A DNA stretch of 64,000 nt from Chryseobacterium gleum (GCA_945862165.1 CAMAXI010000006.1:86279-150278), one strand, 5' to 3'. Numbered from the stretch's first letter, positions 40,734-50,329 are shown. The notes: a model not told the origin generated them from the letters alone. Translations and numbers: made by a program.

Positions 40734-41744
40734 CTATTCAATTTCATACGATTGTAAAATCGTGTTATACGGCATTTTAATTAATTTGGAAAGAGAAACT
40801 GATTCATTCTTTTGCATAAACTCATGAACAATCTTCCAGCCTAAATATTGACCTAAACGATCCGGACTCTTTTCAGGAAGACCAACAGTAAAAGGACCTT
40901 CGTGTAAAAAATTCGCATGGTCTCTTTCATTTTTAGAAAATAATAAATCTTGGTTTACGATATACTTCCAAATAGATGCTTCATTATGATCCGCCCACGC
41001 ATATCCATTTTTTGTATACCTAAATAACACATGTTTATCGATTTCAGGAAAAGCTGCCTCCGTCAAATAAATTATTTTACCCCAACGGATCATTTTTTCA
41101 GCAAAAGTACCTTCATCTTCAGGTACAACATTTGTTGCAATCCATTCAGCTAAAACATCTCTAGGAATATATTCTTTTAACATTCCATCCTTCATCCATT
41201 GAAAAAACTCTTGAGAAGGCAATTCCTTAATTACATCCGTATTTGGACCTAAATAACGTTCTAGGCCGATACCCACTTCTGAATCTGTACAATAAACATT
41301 GGAAACAAATAAAGAATTTAGGTAAAAAATTTGTTTCGGAAAGTGTTGAGAAGGTAAATGATATGCTAGATGCTTAAATCCATCTATTATTTGATTTTGT
41401 ATCTCATTTTTAAAAAGAAATGTGTGCGAAATATTAGACTCAAGTCTTTTAATATATGGATCGTTACGGAAAACCTCTATTCTATTTAAACTGCTAGAAT
41501 CTTTAAAACCACCTATCCCTAAACAATGTACTAATTGATACGCTAATACACCATCAGAAGCTCCTGCATATTTATTAAATACTACTGAAATATCGGACTT
41601 ATTCGTATGTACTAACATAGAATCTAAATTTACAAACGGTATTTCTAATTTCGATTTTGAAACATCGATATCCAAGCGATTATGCGAACAAGAAACCAAA
41701 AAAAATAGAAGTAATGAAAAATAGAAAAAAATTCTGTGTATCAT
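40734..41744 (-). CDS. gldB: Gliding motility lipoprotein GldB
   Basis: Membrane lipoprotein required for gliding in flavobacteria; its biochemical role is not known. Residues 1-18 are a lipoprotein signal peptide with lipobox LVSC, Cys19 being the predicted acylation site. The mature part has YLGPNTDVIKELPSQEFFQW, RDVLAEWIATNVVPED and the C-terminal PDRLGQYLGWKIVHEF typical of GldB, which has a zincin-like look in some relatives. There are 336 residues. First gene of gldB-gldC-DUF6056. Minus-strand TACATTTG at 41767-41774 may be its -7 box. Confidence 0.92.
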   Translation of the reverse strand: MIHRIFFYFSLLLFFLVSCSHNRLDIDVSKSKLEIPFVNLDSMLVHTNKSDISVVFNKYAGASDGVLAYQLVHCLGIGGFKDSSSLNRIEVFRNDPYIKRLESNISHTFLFKNEIQNQIIDGFKHLAYHLPSQHFPKQIFYLNSLFVSNVYCTDSEVGIGLERYLGPNTDVIKELPSQEFFQWMKDGMLKEYIPRDVLAEWIATNVVPEDEGTFAEKMIRWGKIIYLTEAAFPEIDKHVLFRYTKNGYAWADHNEASIWKYIVNQDLLFSKNERDHANFLHEGPFTVGLPEKSPDRLGQYLGWKIVHEFMQKNESVSLSKLIKMPYNTILQSYEIE

Positions 41745-41766
41745 TTATATTAATTAAATTAGTAAC

Positions 41767-41774
41767 CAAATGTA
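41767..41774 (-). promoter_or_regulatory. Putative -7 element for gldB
   Basis: Minus-strand TACATTTG fits TAnnTTTG and ends 22 bases before the gldB ATG. No -33 TTG is apparent at 19-20 bases. Confidence 0.45.
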
Positions 41775-41791
41775 CGGAAAGTCTTTGAAAT

Positions 41792-42592
41792 ATGAAGAAA
41801 ATTGAAATTAAACACGTAATACTATTCTGTCTATTTTCTATTCATACAATGTATGGAAATACACAAACTACAACTACACATAAATTACAAATGGGAATCG
41901 TGTTAAGTAGTGGTTTAAATTTCAATAAAATGAATACCAAAATAGCCGATGGAAATATTGGAACCGATCTAAGCATTGGAATGAATATTATTAAAAATTT
42001 AAATGATAATCTAGGTATATTAACAGGATTTGAATTCGATTTTTCAAGACAAAACTATACGTTTAATGATACTACCTACACTTTATACAATGACTCTCGA
42101 ATTTTAACAAAGTCAGATAATTCCTCTACAGGTTCAATTTTTAGAATTACAGAGAGAACGCAAACTCCAATATATTTAAGTATTCCAACGATGTTTGTAT
42201 TTAGAACTGATTATATTGGATACAAACGTTTTTTTGCAAAATTTGGAATGCGACACTCGTTCATTTTAAAAAGTATCACCAACGATATCGGTTTCAATAA
42301 CAACAATACTTCAACAATAGAATTAACTCGTATGGAATTACCTACTGATTTATCCATTTATAAGGGCAGTATAGGTATAGCTAGTGGAATGGAATGGAAT
42401 TATTATGGAACATCCACCATGGTTTTTGAATTAGGATACTATTACGGTATCAATAACATTCATCGAACTGATGCAATTATAGGTGATGTAGATAAAAATA
42501 AAAGTTTATTTGAAAAAATAGACAAAACTTCCTATACAACACTTAGGAACACTCAAAATCAATTGACGTTAAAAGTTTCATTTATATTCTAA
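41792..42592 (+). CDS. Outer-membrane beta-barrel protein
   Basis: The 266-residue protein has a signal peptide (about residues 1-24, ending YGNTQ) and then alternating hydrophobic/polar strands with aromatic ends, such as LGILTGFEFDFSRQNYTF and STMVFELGYYYGIN, closing with the C-terminal strand NQLTLKVSFIF. This fits an 8- to 10-stranded barrel of the OMP_b-brl/PorT-like type. It is not convincingly PorT. nadE starts four bases after its stop, and gldB diverges upstream, so it sits where flavobacteria have nadE next to gldB. Confidence 0.78.
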   Translation: MKKIEIKHVILFCLFSIHTMYGNTQTTTTHKLQMGIVLSSGLNFNKMNTKIADGNIGTDLSIGMNIIKNLNDNLGILTGFEFDFSRQNYTFNDTTYTLYNDSRILTKSDNSSTGSIFRITERTQTPIYLSIPTMFVFRTDYIGYKRFFAKFGMRHSFILKSITNDIGFNNNNTSTIELTRMELPTDLSIYKGSIGIASGMEWNYYGTSTMVFELGYYYGINNIHRTDAIIGDVDKNKSLFEKIDKTSYTTLRNTQNQLTLKVSFIF

Positions 42593-42596
42593 ACAA

Positions 42597-43370
42597 ATGC
42601 AAAACATTAAAGTAATTGAACATATAACTGAATGGTTAAAAAACTATGCTGATGATTCTAATCAAAAAGGGTATATAATAGGAATTTCTGGCGGAATAGA
42701 TTCAGCACTGACATCCACTTTATGTGCTTTAACTGGTTTGGATGTATTGATTGTAAGTTTGCCATTACGACAAAAAAATGATGAATATATACGTGCACAT
42801 AATCATATAGCCTATTTAACAAACACATATAACAATGTGAAATCGTTGGATATAGATTTAACAAACACATTTAATCATTTAGAATCTTCTCTACCTATAT
42901 CAACGGTTGAAAACAAATTAGCTATGGCTAATACACGCGCTAGGCTTCGTATGACAACACTTTATGCACTAGGGCAAGCAAATGGCTTATTAGTTGCGGG
43001 AACAGGTAATAAAATCGAAGATTTTGGCGTAGGATTTTTTACAAAATATGGAGATGGCGGAGTAGATGTAAGTCCAATTGCTGATTTAACGAAAACACAA
43101 GTCAGGGTTTTGGCAAAAGAATTAAAAATTCTACAAGAAATATTAGATGCAGATCCAACGGATGGATTGTGGGATGAAGATCGAACAGATGAAATACAAA
43201 TGGGTGCAAGTTATCCAGAGTTGGAATGGGCAATGGAATTCAACGGAGATATAACAACCTTAACGACCAGAGAAAAAGAAGTTTTAGAAATATATAAAAG
43301 ATTGCATAAAATCAATCAACACAAAATGATTCCTATACCAGTTTGCGTAATACCAAAAGAAATCTGTTAA
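42597..43370 (+). CDS. nadE: NH3-dependent NAD+ synthetase
   Basis: Converts deamido-NAD to NAD+ with ATP and ammonia. The PP-loop is SGGIDSA (residues 31-37), followed by the NTRARLRMTTLYALGQANGL helix and LVAGTGNKIEDFGVGFFTKY. At 257 residues it lacks the N-terminal nitrilase-like glutaminase domain, so it is the ammonia-dependent form. Its stop and that of the convergent ferredoxin share the palindrome TTAA. Confidence 0.95.
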   Translation: MQNIKVIEHITEWLKNYADDSNQKGYIIGISGGIDSALTSTLCALTGLDVLIVSLPLRQKNDEYIRAHNHIAYLTNTYNNVKSLDIDLTNTFNHLESSLPISTVENKLAMANTRARLRMTTLYALGQANGLLVAGTGNKIEDFGVGFFTKYGDGGVDVSPIADLTKTQVRVLAKELKILQEILDADPTDGLWDEDRTDEIQMGASYPELEWAMEFNGDITTLTTREKEVLEIYKRLHKINQHKMIPIPVCVIPKEIC

Positions 43371-43693
43371 TCTATCTCTGGAGCTAAACGTAAAATAATA
43401 CCATCAATAGCATCTTCTATCGGAATTTGACAGCCTAAACGAGAATTTGATTTAACATAAAATGCTTGATCCAACATATCTAATTCTGCATCACTTTGTG
43501 TTTCAAGAGAAGTTTCTGACTCTAAATAACATTGACAAGTAGCACACATTGCCATACCACCACATTCTCCTTTAACAGGTAAATCATAAGATTTACATAA
43601 TTCCATGATATTCATATTCATATCTGTTGGAGCAACCAATTCATGGGAAACCCCTTCTCTATCAATAATTGTAACTGTAATATCTTGTGCCAT
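43367..43693 (-). CDS. Adrenodoxin-type [2Fe-2S] ferredoxin
   Basis: Electron carrier with four cluster ligands in the pattern C-x5-C-x2-C plus a distant Cys: CGGMAMCATC and LGCQIP. This is the vertebrate-type/Isc ferredoxin pattern rather than the plant type. I begin at the ATG at 43693 (MAQDITVTI, 108 residues); the longer reading would extend toward the gldN terminator. The C terminus (RLAPEID) is short. Its partner reductase is not in the window. Confidence 0.92.
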   Translation of the reverse strand: MAQDITVTIIDREGVSHELVAPTDMNMNIMELCKSYDLPVKGECGGMAMCATCQCYLESETSLETQSDAELDMLDQAFYVKSNSRLGCQIPIEDAIDGIILRLAPEID

Positions 43694-43704
43694 ATTGTTG
43701 TAAA

Positions 43705-43737
43705 ATAAAAAAGACTGTGTACAAATATACACAGTCT
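43705..43737 (-). terminator. Terminator of the porP-gldKLMN operon
   Basis: A perfect 10-bp stem AGACTGTGTA/TACACAGTCT (43712-43721 with 43728-43737), a six-base loop and a U-rich run on the minus strand. It lies 25 bases after the gldN stop and just upstream of the ferredoxin start. Confidence 0.9.
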
Positions 43738-43762
43738 AATTAAAATATAAAATTAGATTAGC

Positions 43763-44800
43763 CTAGAAATGCCACAAATCGTGTTCAAAATTTCTAAACT
43801 CTTCAGTAATTTTTTGCGACTCATACAAAGCATCAATACCAGATTTATACGTATCAATTGTACGATCAAAGGTATTAGATTGTTTGTAAATGGTACTGTT
43901 GAATTGACGTTTTTGAAATAAATCATCAAAACTCATCCATTGTGCATCATTTTTAGGATTGTAAACATTGTAGTTTACAAATACAAAACGACAATGTGGA
44001 AAATACAACCAAAACAAGATTTTTTTACCTTTAATTGTAGTTATATCACCTTTAGAATCTCTGTCCGCATCATACACTACAGGAGCCAAACCAAGGATAC
44101 GTACGTCAAATTGAGAACGTTCTTTATCGAAAAACCAATCTTCTTTTAAACGGTATTCCACAATATCCTCTGATTTATACCAACGAACTTCAGGGTCTTC
44201 CAAAATTTGTTCTTCAACACCAGTAGCTGGATTTAATTTTGTAAGTGGTTCACCTGTCAACGGATCCGTTTTAACCATTGGAGATCCATCCGCATTTACT
44301 TTATCTTTTTTAATACCAATTAGACGTAATACATTGTCTTTAAAGGTAGTATCGTTTTCATAACTTTTGCCAGGTGCTAATTGCACAGGATATTTAAACA
44401 AATCTCCATCAAACGAACCAATATTATTAGGGTTTTCATTATCGTACATTACTAAATCACCTTTCATGATATGGTGACGAATAACCGTCCATAAAGACCA
44501 ACGAGTCGTGTTTTTAACCCAATCACCAGCACCAGTAAACTCATCCATTGGAAAGTACATTGGATGGTTAATTTTCTCGCGCATGTCGATTGATCTCCAA
44601 ATACGTTTTTGAAACATCACATCCGCTTCACGTACAAATTCATATGGCACCAAACGTTTTGTTGGAATATGTTCTTGTATGTAAATACCATCTATAACCC
44701 CTTCTGCAGGAATATTAACAGGACCACCATTAATTTCGTTTTGTGCATTTACAAAAGCAAATGAAGCAAGAGTAAATATGGATAAAATTAACTTTTTCAT
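43763..44800 (-). CDS. gldN: Gliding motility / T9SS protein GldN
   Basis: Periplasmic partner of GldK; together they form the outer-membrane-associated ring of the type IX secretion system. The 345 residues start with a signal peptide (about 1-19, ending VNAQ). The family segments EHIPTKRLVPYEFVREADVM, KRIWRSIDMREKINHPMYFP and FPHCRFVFVNYNVYNPKNDA are present. Last gene of the operon, 20 bases after gldM and followed by a terminator. Confidence 0.95.
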   Translation of the reverse strand: MKKLILSIFTLASFAFVNAQNEINGGPVNIPAEGVIDGIYIQEHIPTKRLVPYEFVREADVMFQKRIWRSIDMREKINHPMYFPMDEFTGAGDWVKNTTRWSLWTVIRHHIMKGDLVMYDNENPNNIGSFDGDLFKYPVQLAPGKSYENDTTFKDNVLRLIGIKKDKVNADGSPMVKTDPLTGEPLTKLNPATGVEEQILEDPEVRWYKSEDIVEYRLKEDWFFDKERSQFDVRILGLAPVVYDADRDSKGDITTIKGKKILFWLYFPHCRFVFVNYNVYNPKNDAQWMSFDDLFQKRQFNSTIYKQSNTFDRTIDTYKSGIDALYESQKITEEFRNFEHDLWHF

Positions 44801-44820
44801 AACTTAAATTTTTAAGTATT

Positions 44821-46593
44821 CTAATTTAGATTAACTGTACAGGCTCCAAACTTAGCACCAGTTTTTCCATCTGTGTATTTACACATGAATGTTACCATAT
44901 CACCAGGTTTAGCTTGTTTTAACAGTGCAGAAGCTGCGGCGTCAATAACATTACCCTGACCCTTAGCAGTACGACCTTTGAAATCCATTTTCCAATCTAG
45001 AACCGTAAAGTTAATCCCTTGTAAATCAATAGATGGAGGAAATTTAGCAGAAAGACCCATTGCTGTTTTAGGAGCAGCTTCTCCAGTACCTTTACCAGCA
45101 AAGTAAATAGCAGCAGGAGGAAGTGGTTTAACTTTAAAAGTAAACGAACCTAAATTTGCAGATTTTTTGGTTACAGTATTTGTTCCTTTAATTGCAATCT
45201 GACAAGTTTTACCGGGACCTACTGTCGGTGTTGCAATCCAAATTGCACCTTGTTTTTGAATAGATACACCAGTACCTAACAAATCACATTGATTAAAACC
45301 AGCTGCAGTTCCTATTACTTTATTTGCATATCCTTGGTAAAGTACAGTCATATCTGGTAATGAGATAGAACCTGAAGGCTCTTGAATTGTAATTGTATGT
45401 TCCCAATCTTTCTGAACAGGTGTACCATTTTTCTTACGAATCATTACAGTACCTTTCACTTTCATCTCTCCAGAACCACTAGCAGTAACTTTTACTTTCG
45501 CTTGTCCATCTACAGCAGGTTCTACTTTTCCACCTCCAGAAGTAACTTTTACTTCAGGTTGTTTATCCGAGTCGAAAGCAGCCATCATTACACTAATTTC
45601 AACTTCATCTCCTTTTGTAGCTAATAATTGACCGTTTGCAAATCCTTGTACCTTATTGAATGAGAAATCACCCCCACCAACTCTAGAACGAATTAAGGAA
45701 ATAGCATCCGCACGTGCAGTTAGCACTTCTTTTTCTAAGGCAGACAAAGATGCAATACCAGCTACTTGCGGATTATGATCCCAAGTTTTTCCAACCCAAT
45801 GAACTCCTTCTATATCGTGAACAGTGTAAAACTCGTTTTTTGACATCGAGATATAAATTTTCTTTACCTCAGCAACTTCATCCGAACTAATTTTTCCTTT
45901 TTTAATCATTGCATCAACCTGCTTATCTAAGTCTTTGTTCCCTTCAAACTTATTAATGTCCGTACATTTTAAGGAGTATGGAGTTTCAGGTGTAGAAGCA
46001 CTTTTAACTAAAATTTCAACTAGCTCTTTTCGGTATTTATTGTAATTTTTCCACAACTCTTCTCCTTTGCCTTTAGGTTTCTTAATGTCCTCATTAATAC
46101 CCATTATAAGCATTGGTTCATCATATTTATCTGGACCTTGCACGTGTGCTAAATGCATACGTATTGGTTTACAAGGTGCTTTTTTCTCATCATATTCTTC
46201 ATGAATCAACGCTTCTTCTTCTGGAATACCTGGTGCATTTTTACCGTCTTTAGTTATGGCTTCTTGACATTGCATCATAATGTCAACTTTACAACCATCT
46301 AAAAATTTAATCATTTCAGCAGTCTTTTTCTCAATCACATCTACATCTTTTAAATATGCAGAAGCTTTTTCACTTAAAGCTGGATTTGACTTGTCTTCGG
46401 CTACCTCTTGTAACTCCTCTTTTTTCTCTTGTCCACGAGCATATTCATTTTCATTTGCAACTTGAATATTTTCTTCGATTGCAACAAACGCTTCTAAAAT
46501 TGATTTAGATACGTTCAAGGCTAAAAGTGCAGTTAGTACAAGATACATCATACCAATCATCTTTTGCCTTGGTGACTCATTACCACCTCCCAT
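44821..46593 (-). CDS. gldM: Gliding motility / T9SS motor protein GldM
   Basis: Inner-membrane rotor/coupling protein: one N-terminal helix (PRQKMIGMMYLVLTALLALN) sits in the GldL ring and the rest projects through the periplasm to GldK/GldN. Four periplasmic domains follow, the last two being Ig-like (FTFKVKPLPPAAIYFAGKG is in the C-terminal part). At 590 residues it is about 70 longer than the roughly 515-residue GldM/PorM I recall; the extra residues appear to lie in the first periplasmic domain (about 95-190), which has extra Cys residues. Confidence 0.95.
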   Translation of the reverse strand: MGGGNESPRQKMIGMMYLVLTALLALNVSKSILEAFVAIEENIQVANENEYARGQEKKEELQEVAEDKSNPALSEKASAYLKDVDVIEKKTAEMIKFLDGCKVDIMMQCQEAITKDGKNAPGIPEEEALIHEEYDEKKAPCKPIRMHLAHVQGPDKYDEPMLIMGINEDIKKPKGKGEELWKNYNKYRKELVEILVKSASTPETPYSLKCTDINKFEGNKDLDKQVDAMIKKGKISSDEVAEVKKIYISMSKNEFYTVHDIEGVHWVGKTWDHNPQVAGIASLSALEKEVLTARADAISLIRSRVGGGDFSFNKVQGFANGQLLATKGDEVEISVMMAAFDSDKQPEVKVTSGGGKVEPAVDGQAKVKVTASGSGEMKVKGTVMIRKKNGTPVQKDWEHTITIQEPSGSISLPDMTVLYQGYANKVIGTAAGFNQCDLLGTGVSIQKQGAIWIATPTVGPGKTCQIAIKGTNTVTKKSANLGSFTFKVKPLPPAAIYFAGKGTGEAAPKTAMGLSAKFPPSIDLQGINFTVLDWKMDFKGRTAKGQGNVIDAAASALLKQAKPGDMVTFMCKYTDGKTGAKFGACTVNLN

Positions 46594-46642
46594 TTTCTTA
46601 TAGTATTAAAAGTTAATAATCTGATAAATTAAATGTGAGATT

Positions 46643-47494
46643 CTAATCTCTAGTGATAGTCATTGCTTTTAACATATTACCATACACATTATTTAAATCT
46701 GTAAGGTTTTTAGAAAGCATTGCCATATTCTCTCTGTAAAGTCTTGTATCTTCTGTAGAAGCAGATAAATTCTGCATCATTTCAGTTACTTGAGACTGGA
46801 ATTTTTCTGTTGCTTCTAAATGCGCGGAAGATCCTTTTAATTGTAATTCGTACACATTATTCAATGCTGCTAAATTGCGAGAAACTTTTTGCATTTGTTC
46901 ACCAAACGATTCTCCTTCTTGCGAAGTAGATGTCATTCCAGAAATTGCTAATGAAGCTCTCTCATAGGCATCCGATAAAGAAGAAACTTTATCAGAAGCA
47001 GCTTGTAAGCTAGAGACATAAGAATCAGTTGCTGAAACTGCGGAAGAAATACCTTGAAGTGAATTTGCATTTTCTCCTAAACTTCGCATACCTGAAGCTA
47101 AACTTTCTAATAATTCAGAATCAATTTTAGCTTCTGCTAACATGGAATCTAACTGTTGTGTTAAACCAGTTTCATGAGCAGGTTTATCATGTTCTTTATG
47201 TCCTTCTTCAACTAAACCGTGTAAATCATCTTCGCCATCACCTGGTTCATGTACTTCCGCTAACTCAGGATAAACTAAATCCCAGTGATAATCATGCGGT
47301 AGAGGTTCAAATGAAGACATGATAAAAATCGCTACCTCTACTAAAAGACCTGTTACCAACATGATAGAAGCTCCAGGCCAGTGCATGATCTTAAACAATG
47401 CACCAAGGATTACAACAGCTGCTCCATACCCATAGAAATACTTCATGAAAGTTTTCCATTTCAAACTACCAGGGACCATTCCAAAAATCTTCAT
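46643..47494 (-). CDS. gldL: Gliding motility / T9SS motor protein GldL
   Basis: Proton-channel-like stator of the T9SS motor. Two membrane helices occupy residues 17-55: FYGYGAAVVILGALFKIMHW and IMLVTGLLVEVAIFIMSSFE, the latter with the conserved membrane Glu thought to relay protons. A long cytoplasmic coiled-coil region follows (about 110-283). There are 283 residues. It lies between gldK and gldM with gaps of 45 and 49 bases. Confidence 0.96.
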   Translation of the reverse strand: MKIFGMVPGSLKWKTFMKYFYGYGAAVVILGALFKIMHWPGASIMLVTGLLVEVAIFIMSSFEPLPHDYHWDLVYPELAEVHEPGDGEDDLHGLVEEGHKEHDKPAHETGLTQQLDSMLAEAKIDSELLESLASGMRSLGENANSLQGISSAVSATDSYVSSLQAASDKVSSLSDAYERASLAISGMTSTSQEGESFGEQMQKVSRNLAALNNVYELQLKGSSAHLEATEKFQSQVTEMMQNLSASTEDTRLYRENMAMLSKNLTDLNNVYGNMLKAMTITRD

Positions 47495-47539
47495 AACTCT
47501 ACGTATTAAATTTAACTTAACTTATCTACAAATTGAATT

Positions 47540-49090
47540 CTATTTTAACTCAATCTCATCAATTTCTTCTGCACTTCCTTCTTGTAATAAATCTGCTCCA
47601 CCTCTACCCATGTGGGTCATCACATTACGGAATCCAATGTACGATTTAGCAGTATCTTGATATTCGTATGATCTTGTGGAAGTCATACAATAGTAACCTA
47701 TATCTTTCCAAGATCCACCTCTCAATACTTTTTGTTTTAATTTCGGTGGATCCCAATCTAACGCATCGTATCTGTATTCAGCATTAATATCGTTTGAGAA
47801 CTCGTAAACAGATTCATCAAAAGCAGTTTCACACCATTCAGAGACATTACCCGCCATACAATATAAACCAAAACCATTTGGTTGGTAAGAGAAAGCTTTA
47901 ACTGTATGGAAACCTCCATCCTCTTGGTAACGTCCACGCATTGGTTTAAAGTTAGCTAAGAAACATCCGTAAGAGTTACGTGTGTAAGGCCCACCCCAAG
48001 GATATTGAGAACCAGCTAAATCACCTCTAGCACCTCTTTCCCATTCCGCTTCACTTGGTAAACGGAAATCATTTAAATACATATCTCCCATTGCTAACAA
48101 CCAAGAGTTTAATAAATGGGATCTCCAATTACTAAATGCTCTCGCTTGCGTCCAAGTTACACCAACTACTGGATAGTTGTCATATGCTGGATGATGGAAG
48201 TACATATTTGTCATTGGATCATGGAAAGCATAAGTAAAATCTCTCACCCAACATAAAGTATCTGGATAAACATTTATAACCTCTTCAATGATAAAGCGAG
48301 ATCTGTCAGCGTGACCACGAATTGCGTTATTTTGTAACTTTTTATTTACATGTCCTAAATTTAAGTCCATTCCTTGTGGCTCCTCGTTATAAGGATTCGC
48401 TGGAGTACTTAATTTACGGTGGTTATCCGAAATAACTTGTCCTTTACCATCAATTCCATTTGGAACAATCTCTACACGTCCACGTCTTGCAGCTTCGCGA
48501 AGATCTAACCAATAATATTTGTATAATAATTTACGGGTATCAATCTCACGTTTTTTGTAAAAACGTTCGTTAGAAGGATAATACATATCCGCTAGAATTG
48601 GAAGCATTTTTTCATCCTCATAGCTAAATTGTTTGTCCCAGTTTAAGGAAAACAACTCGCGATTTTTGGGACGATCACTCGCTTCGTAATCTACCATTTC
48701 TTTAGAGCTTTCGTCAAAGTAACGTTCTCTGTAGTTGATATATTCACCCGATATTTCATCTTCTATTAAATCCGTGTTTGCATAAATCAACTCACGCGCT
48801 ATAGAATCACGAACGTGATCACAAAACTGACGATACTCGTTGTTAGTGATTTCTGTTTGATCCATATAGAATGCTTGAACAGATGCTGTTTTCTTACGTG
48901 AATTGTGTAAAAAAGGCACATCTTGGTCATCATCTCCCATATTGAAGGCTCCACCTTTGACATAGACCATTCCTAACGGAAGCTCCGGTTGATACGTTGG
49001 TCGTCCCAAAACTCCAGTTAAGTGACCAGTTCTTGTACTACATGCTGTAAGTACAATACTTAAAAGACCTAAAAAAACTACTTTATTCAT
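47540..49090 (-). CDS. gldK: Gliding motility / T9SS lipoprotein GldK
   Basis: Outer-membrane lipoprotein with a formylglycine-generating-enzyme-like fold that builds the T9SS ring with GldN. The lipobox is LTAC (Cys17). The FGE-like domain is recognisable from LPLGMVYVKGGAFNMGDDDQ through TNNEYRQFC, VGVTWTQARAFSNWRS, RLPSEAEWERGARG and VLRGGSWKD. No catalytic role is expected. I start at the ATG at 49090 (516 residues), which gives a proper signal peptide. The two nearest relatives in order, porP and gldL, flank it. Confidence 0.95.
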   Translation of the reverse strand: MNKVVFLGLLSIVLTACSTRTGHLTGVLGRPTYQPELPLGMVYVKGGAFNMGDDDQDVPFLHNSRKKTASVQAFYMDQTEITNNEYRQFCDHVRDSIARELIYANTDLIEDEISGEYINYRERYFDESSKEMVDYEASDRPKNRELFSLNWDKQFSYEDEKMLPILADMYYPSNERFYKKREIDTRKLLYKYYWLDLREAARRGRVEIVPNGIDGKGQVISDNHRKLSTPANPYNEEPQGMDLNLGHVNKKLQNNAIRGHADRSRFIIEEVINVYPDTLCWVRDFTYAFHDPMTNMYFHHPAYDNYPVVGVTWTQARAFSNWRSHLLNSWLLAMGDMYLNDFRLPSEAEWERGARGDLAGSQYPWGGPYTRNSYGCFLANFKPMRGRYQEDGGFHTVKAFSYQPNGFGLYCMAGNVSEWCETAFDESVYEFSNDINAEYRYDALDWDPPKLKQKVLRGGSWKDIGYYCMTSTRSYEYQDTAKSYIGFRNVMTHMGRGGADLLQEGSAEEIDEIELK

Positions 49091-49203
49091 TTTACTTTGT
49101 TTTAAATTCCGGACATCATTTAACAATCTACAGGATCAAATGCGTTTATGATATAACGGAATTACTTATAAATGGTTACAAAAATCTATATTTTTTTTTT
49201 AAT

Positions 49204-50124
49204 TTACAACCATCTAGGATGTTTTGATTTTTCCGATGGTGGTATTGGGGCAATATATCTATATCTAATTACAATTTCATGCGTACCATTTGAAGCACTC
49301 AAAATACTGTTTGCATTTAAGTCAAATGAGTATCCAAGCGTGATATTTTTTAGCGGATAAAATCCAGCCATCATACAATAAGTATTTGTTGTTCTTACAG
49401 TTAGCCCAGCGTAAAAAATATTTGCATGTGTGTAACGTACATTAATATCTCCAACGTGTTTTATCAAATCACTCATCACTAAAAACTGAAATTCTATGTC
49501 TTTTTTAGGTCCTAAAATATTTGCTAAACGATGTCCAGCATTTAAAAAATAATGTCGTTCGTAGGTGAAATTAGATGCATGAATGGTCGGTTTATTTAAA
49601 TGTGCGCTCGATAAGCCTACATAATAACCTTTAAAACTTTTATAATAAAGCCCAAAATTACCATCCATATTATTTCCTGAACTCGCAGCAGGAAGAGAAG
49701 CATCTACGGTTGAAGTTGGCGGAATCCAATTAGGATCTAAGCCAAAATTCAATAAACCAATACCGATACCTGCATGTAACACCCCTACTTCCCCAATTTG
49801 AAACGGATACGAATAATTAAACAGCAAACGATTTTGGCGAATGGGTCCAATAGCATCATGATAAAAAGAAATACCGGCTCCACCTACAGCATTTTTATTT
49901 AAGTTCATTTCACAATTGAAAATAGCAGTGTTTGGTGCCCCTGCGACTTTATCCCATTGATTACGATAAATCATGGAAGAAGAAACTCCTTCATCTACTC
50001 CAGTTATAGCAGGATTAATTCGTAGTTTATCAAACATAAAATGTGTCATTAATATATCTTGTTGCGCAAACAAAGACTGCGCAAAAGAAGCTATTAATAA
50101 ACAAAAAAGAAGATTTTTAATCAT
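49204..50124 (-). CDS. porP: PorP/SprF family T9SS outer-membrane protein
   Basis: Outer-membrane beta-barrel of about 14 strands in a family needed for T9SS secretion or for anchoring SprB-like adhesins. The 306 residues have a signal peptide (1-20) and the family start QQDILMTHFMFDKLRINPAI followed by MIYRNQWDKVAGAPNTAIF, with the GGAGISFYHDAIGP and FNYSYPFQI strands. It lies 113 bases upstream of gldK on the same strand, the same arrangement as porPKLMN in Porphyromonas gingivalis, which supports the porP name over sprF. Confidence 0.87.
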   Translation of the reverse strand: MIKNLLFCLLIASFAQSLFAQQDILMTHFMFDKLRINPAITGVDEGVSSSMIYRNQWDKVAGAPNTAIFNCEMNLNKNAVGGAGISFYHDAIGPIRQNRLLFNYSYPFQIGEVGVLHAGIGIGLLNFGLDPNWIPPTSTVDASLPAASSGNNMDGNFGLYYKSFKGYYVGLSSAHLNKPTIHASNFTYERHYFLNAGHRLANILGPKKDIEFQFLVMSDLIKHVGDINVRYTHANIFYAGLTVRTTNTYCMMAGFYPLKNITLGYSFDLNANSILSASNGTHEIVIRYRYIAPIPPSEKSKHPRWL

Positions 50125-50191
50125 CTTGTAATTTTATATTTTTCAAGTTGTTAATCTAAAAACAAAGCACTAAAATCCTGAATTTAGGTTG

Positions 50192-50222
50192 CTAAAGTAC
50201 GCAAAAAATGTTGAAAATTCAA
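50192..50222 (-). promoter_or_regulatory. Putative promoter of porP-gldKLMN
   Basis: Minus-strand TTG (50220-50222) and TACTTTAG (50192-50199, one mismatch to TAnnTTTG) are spaced by 20 bases, leaving a leader of about 60 bases before porP. Confidence 0.5.
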
Positions 50223-50329
50223 AGTTGGCGCCAAAAAAGTGTAGTTTTCAACAATGATTTGTTACTTTTTGAAAAATAAAAAAATACTAATTCTATACAT
50301 TTAGCGTAATCCAGCTAATCCAAAGAATA

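Noticed and set aside
41792..42592. Assignment of the outer-membrane barrel as PorT
   Set aside because: Size and barrel pattern fit loosely, but I see no PorT-specific motif, and porT is usually next to ubiE in flavobacteria rather than nadE.
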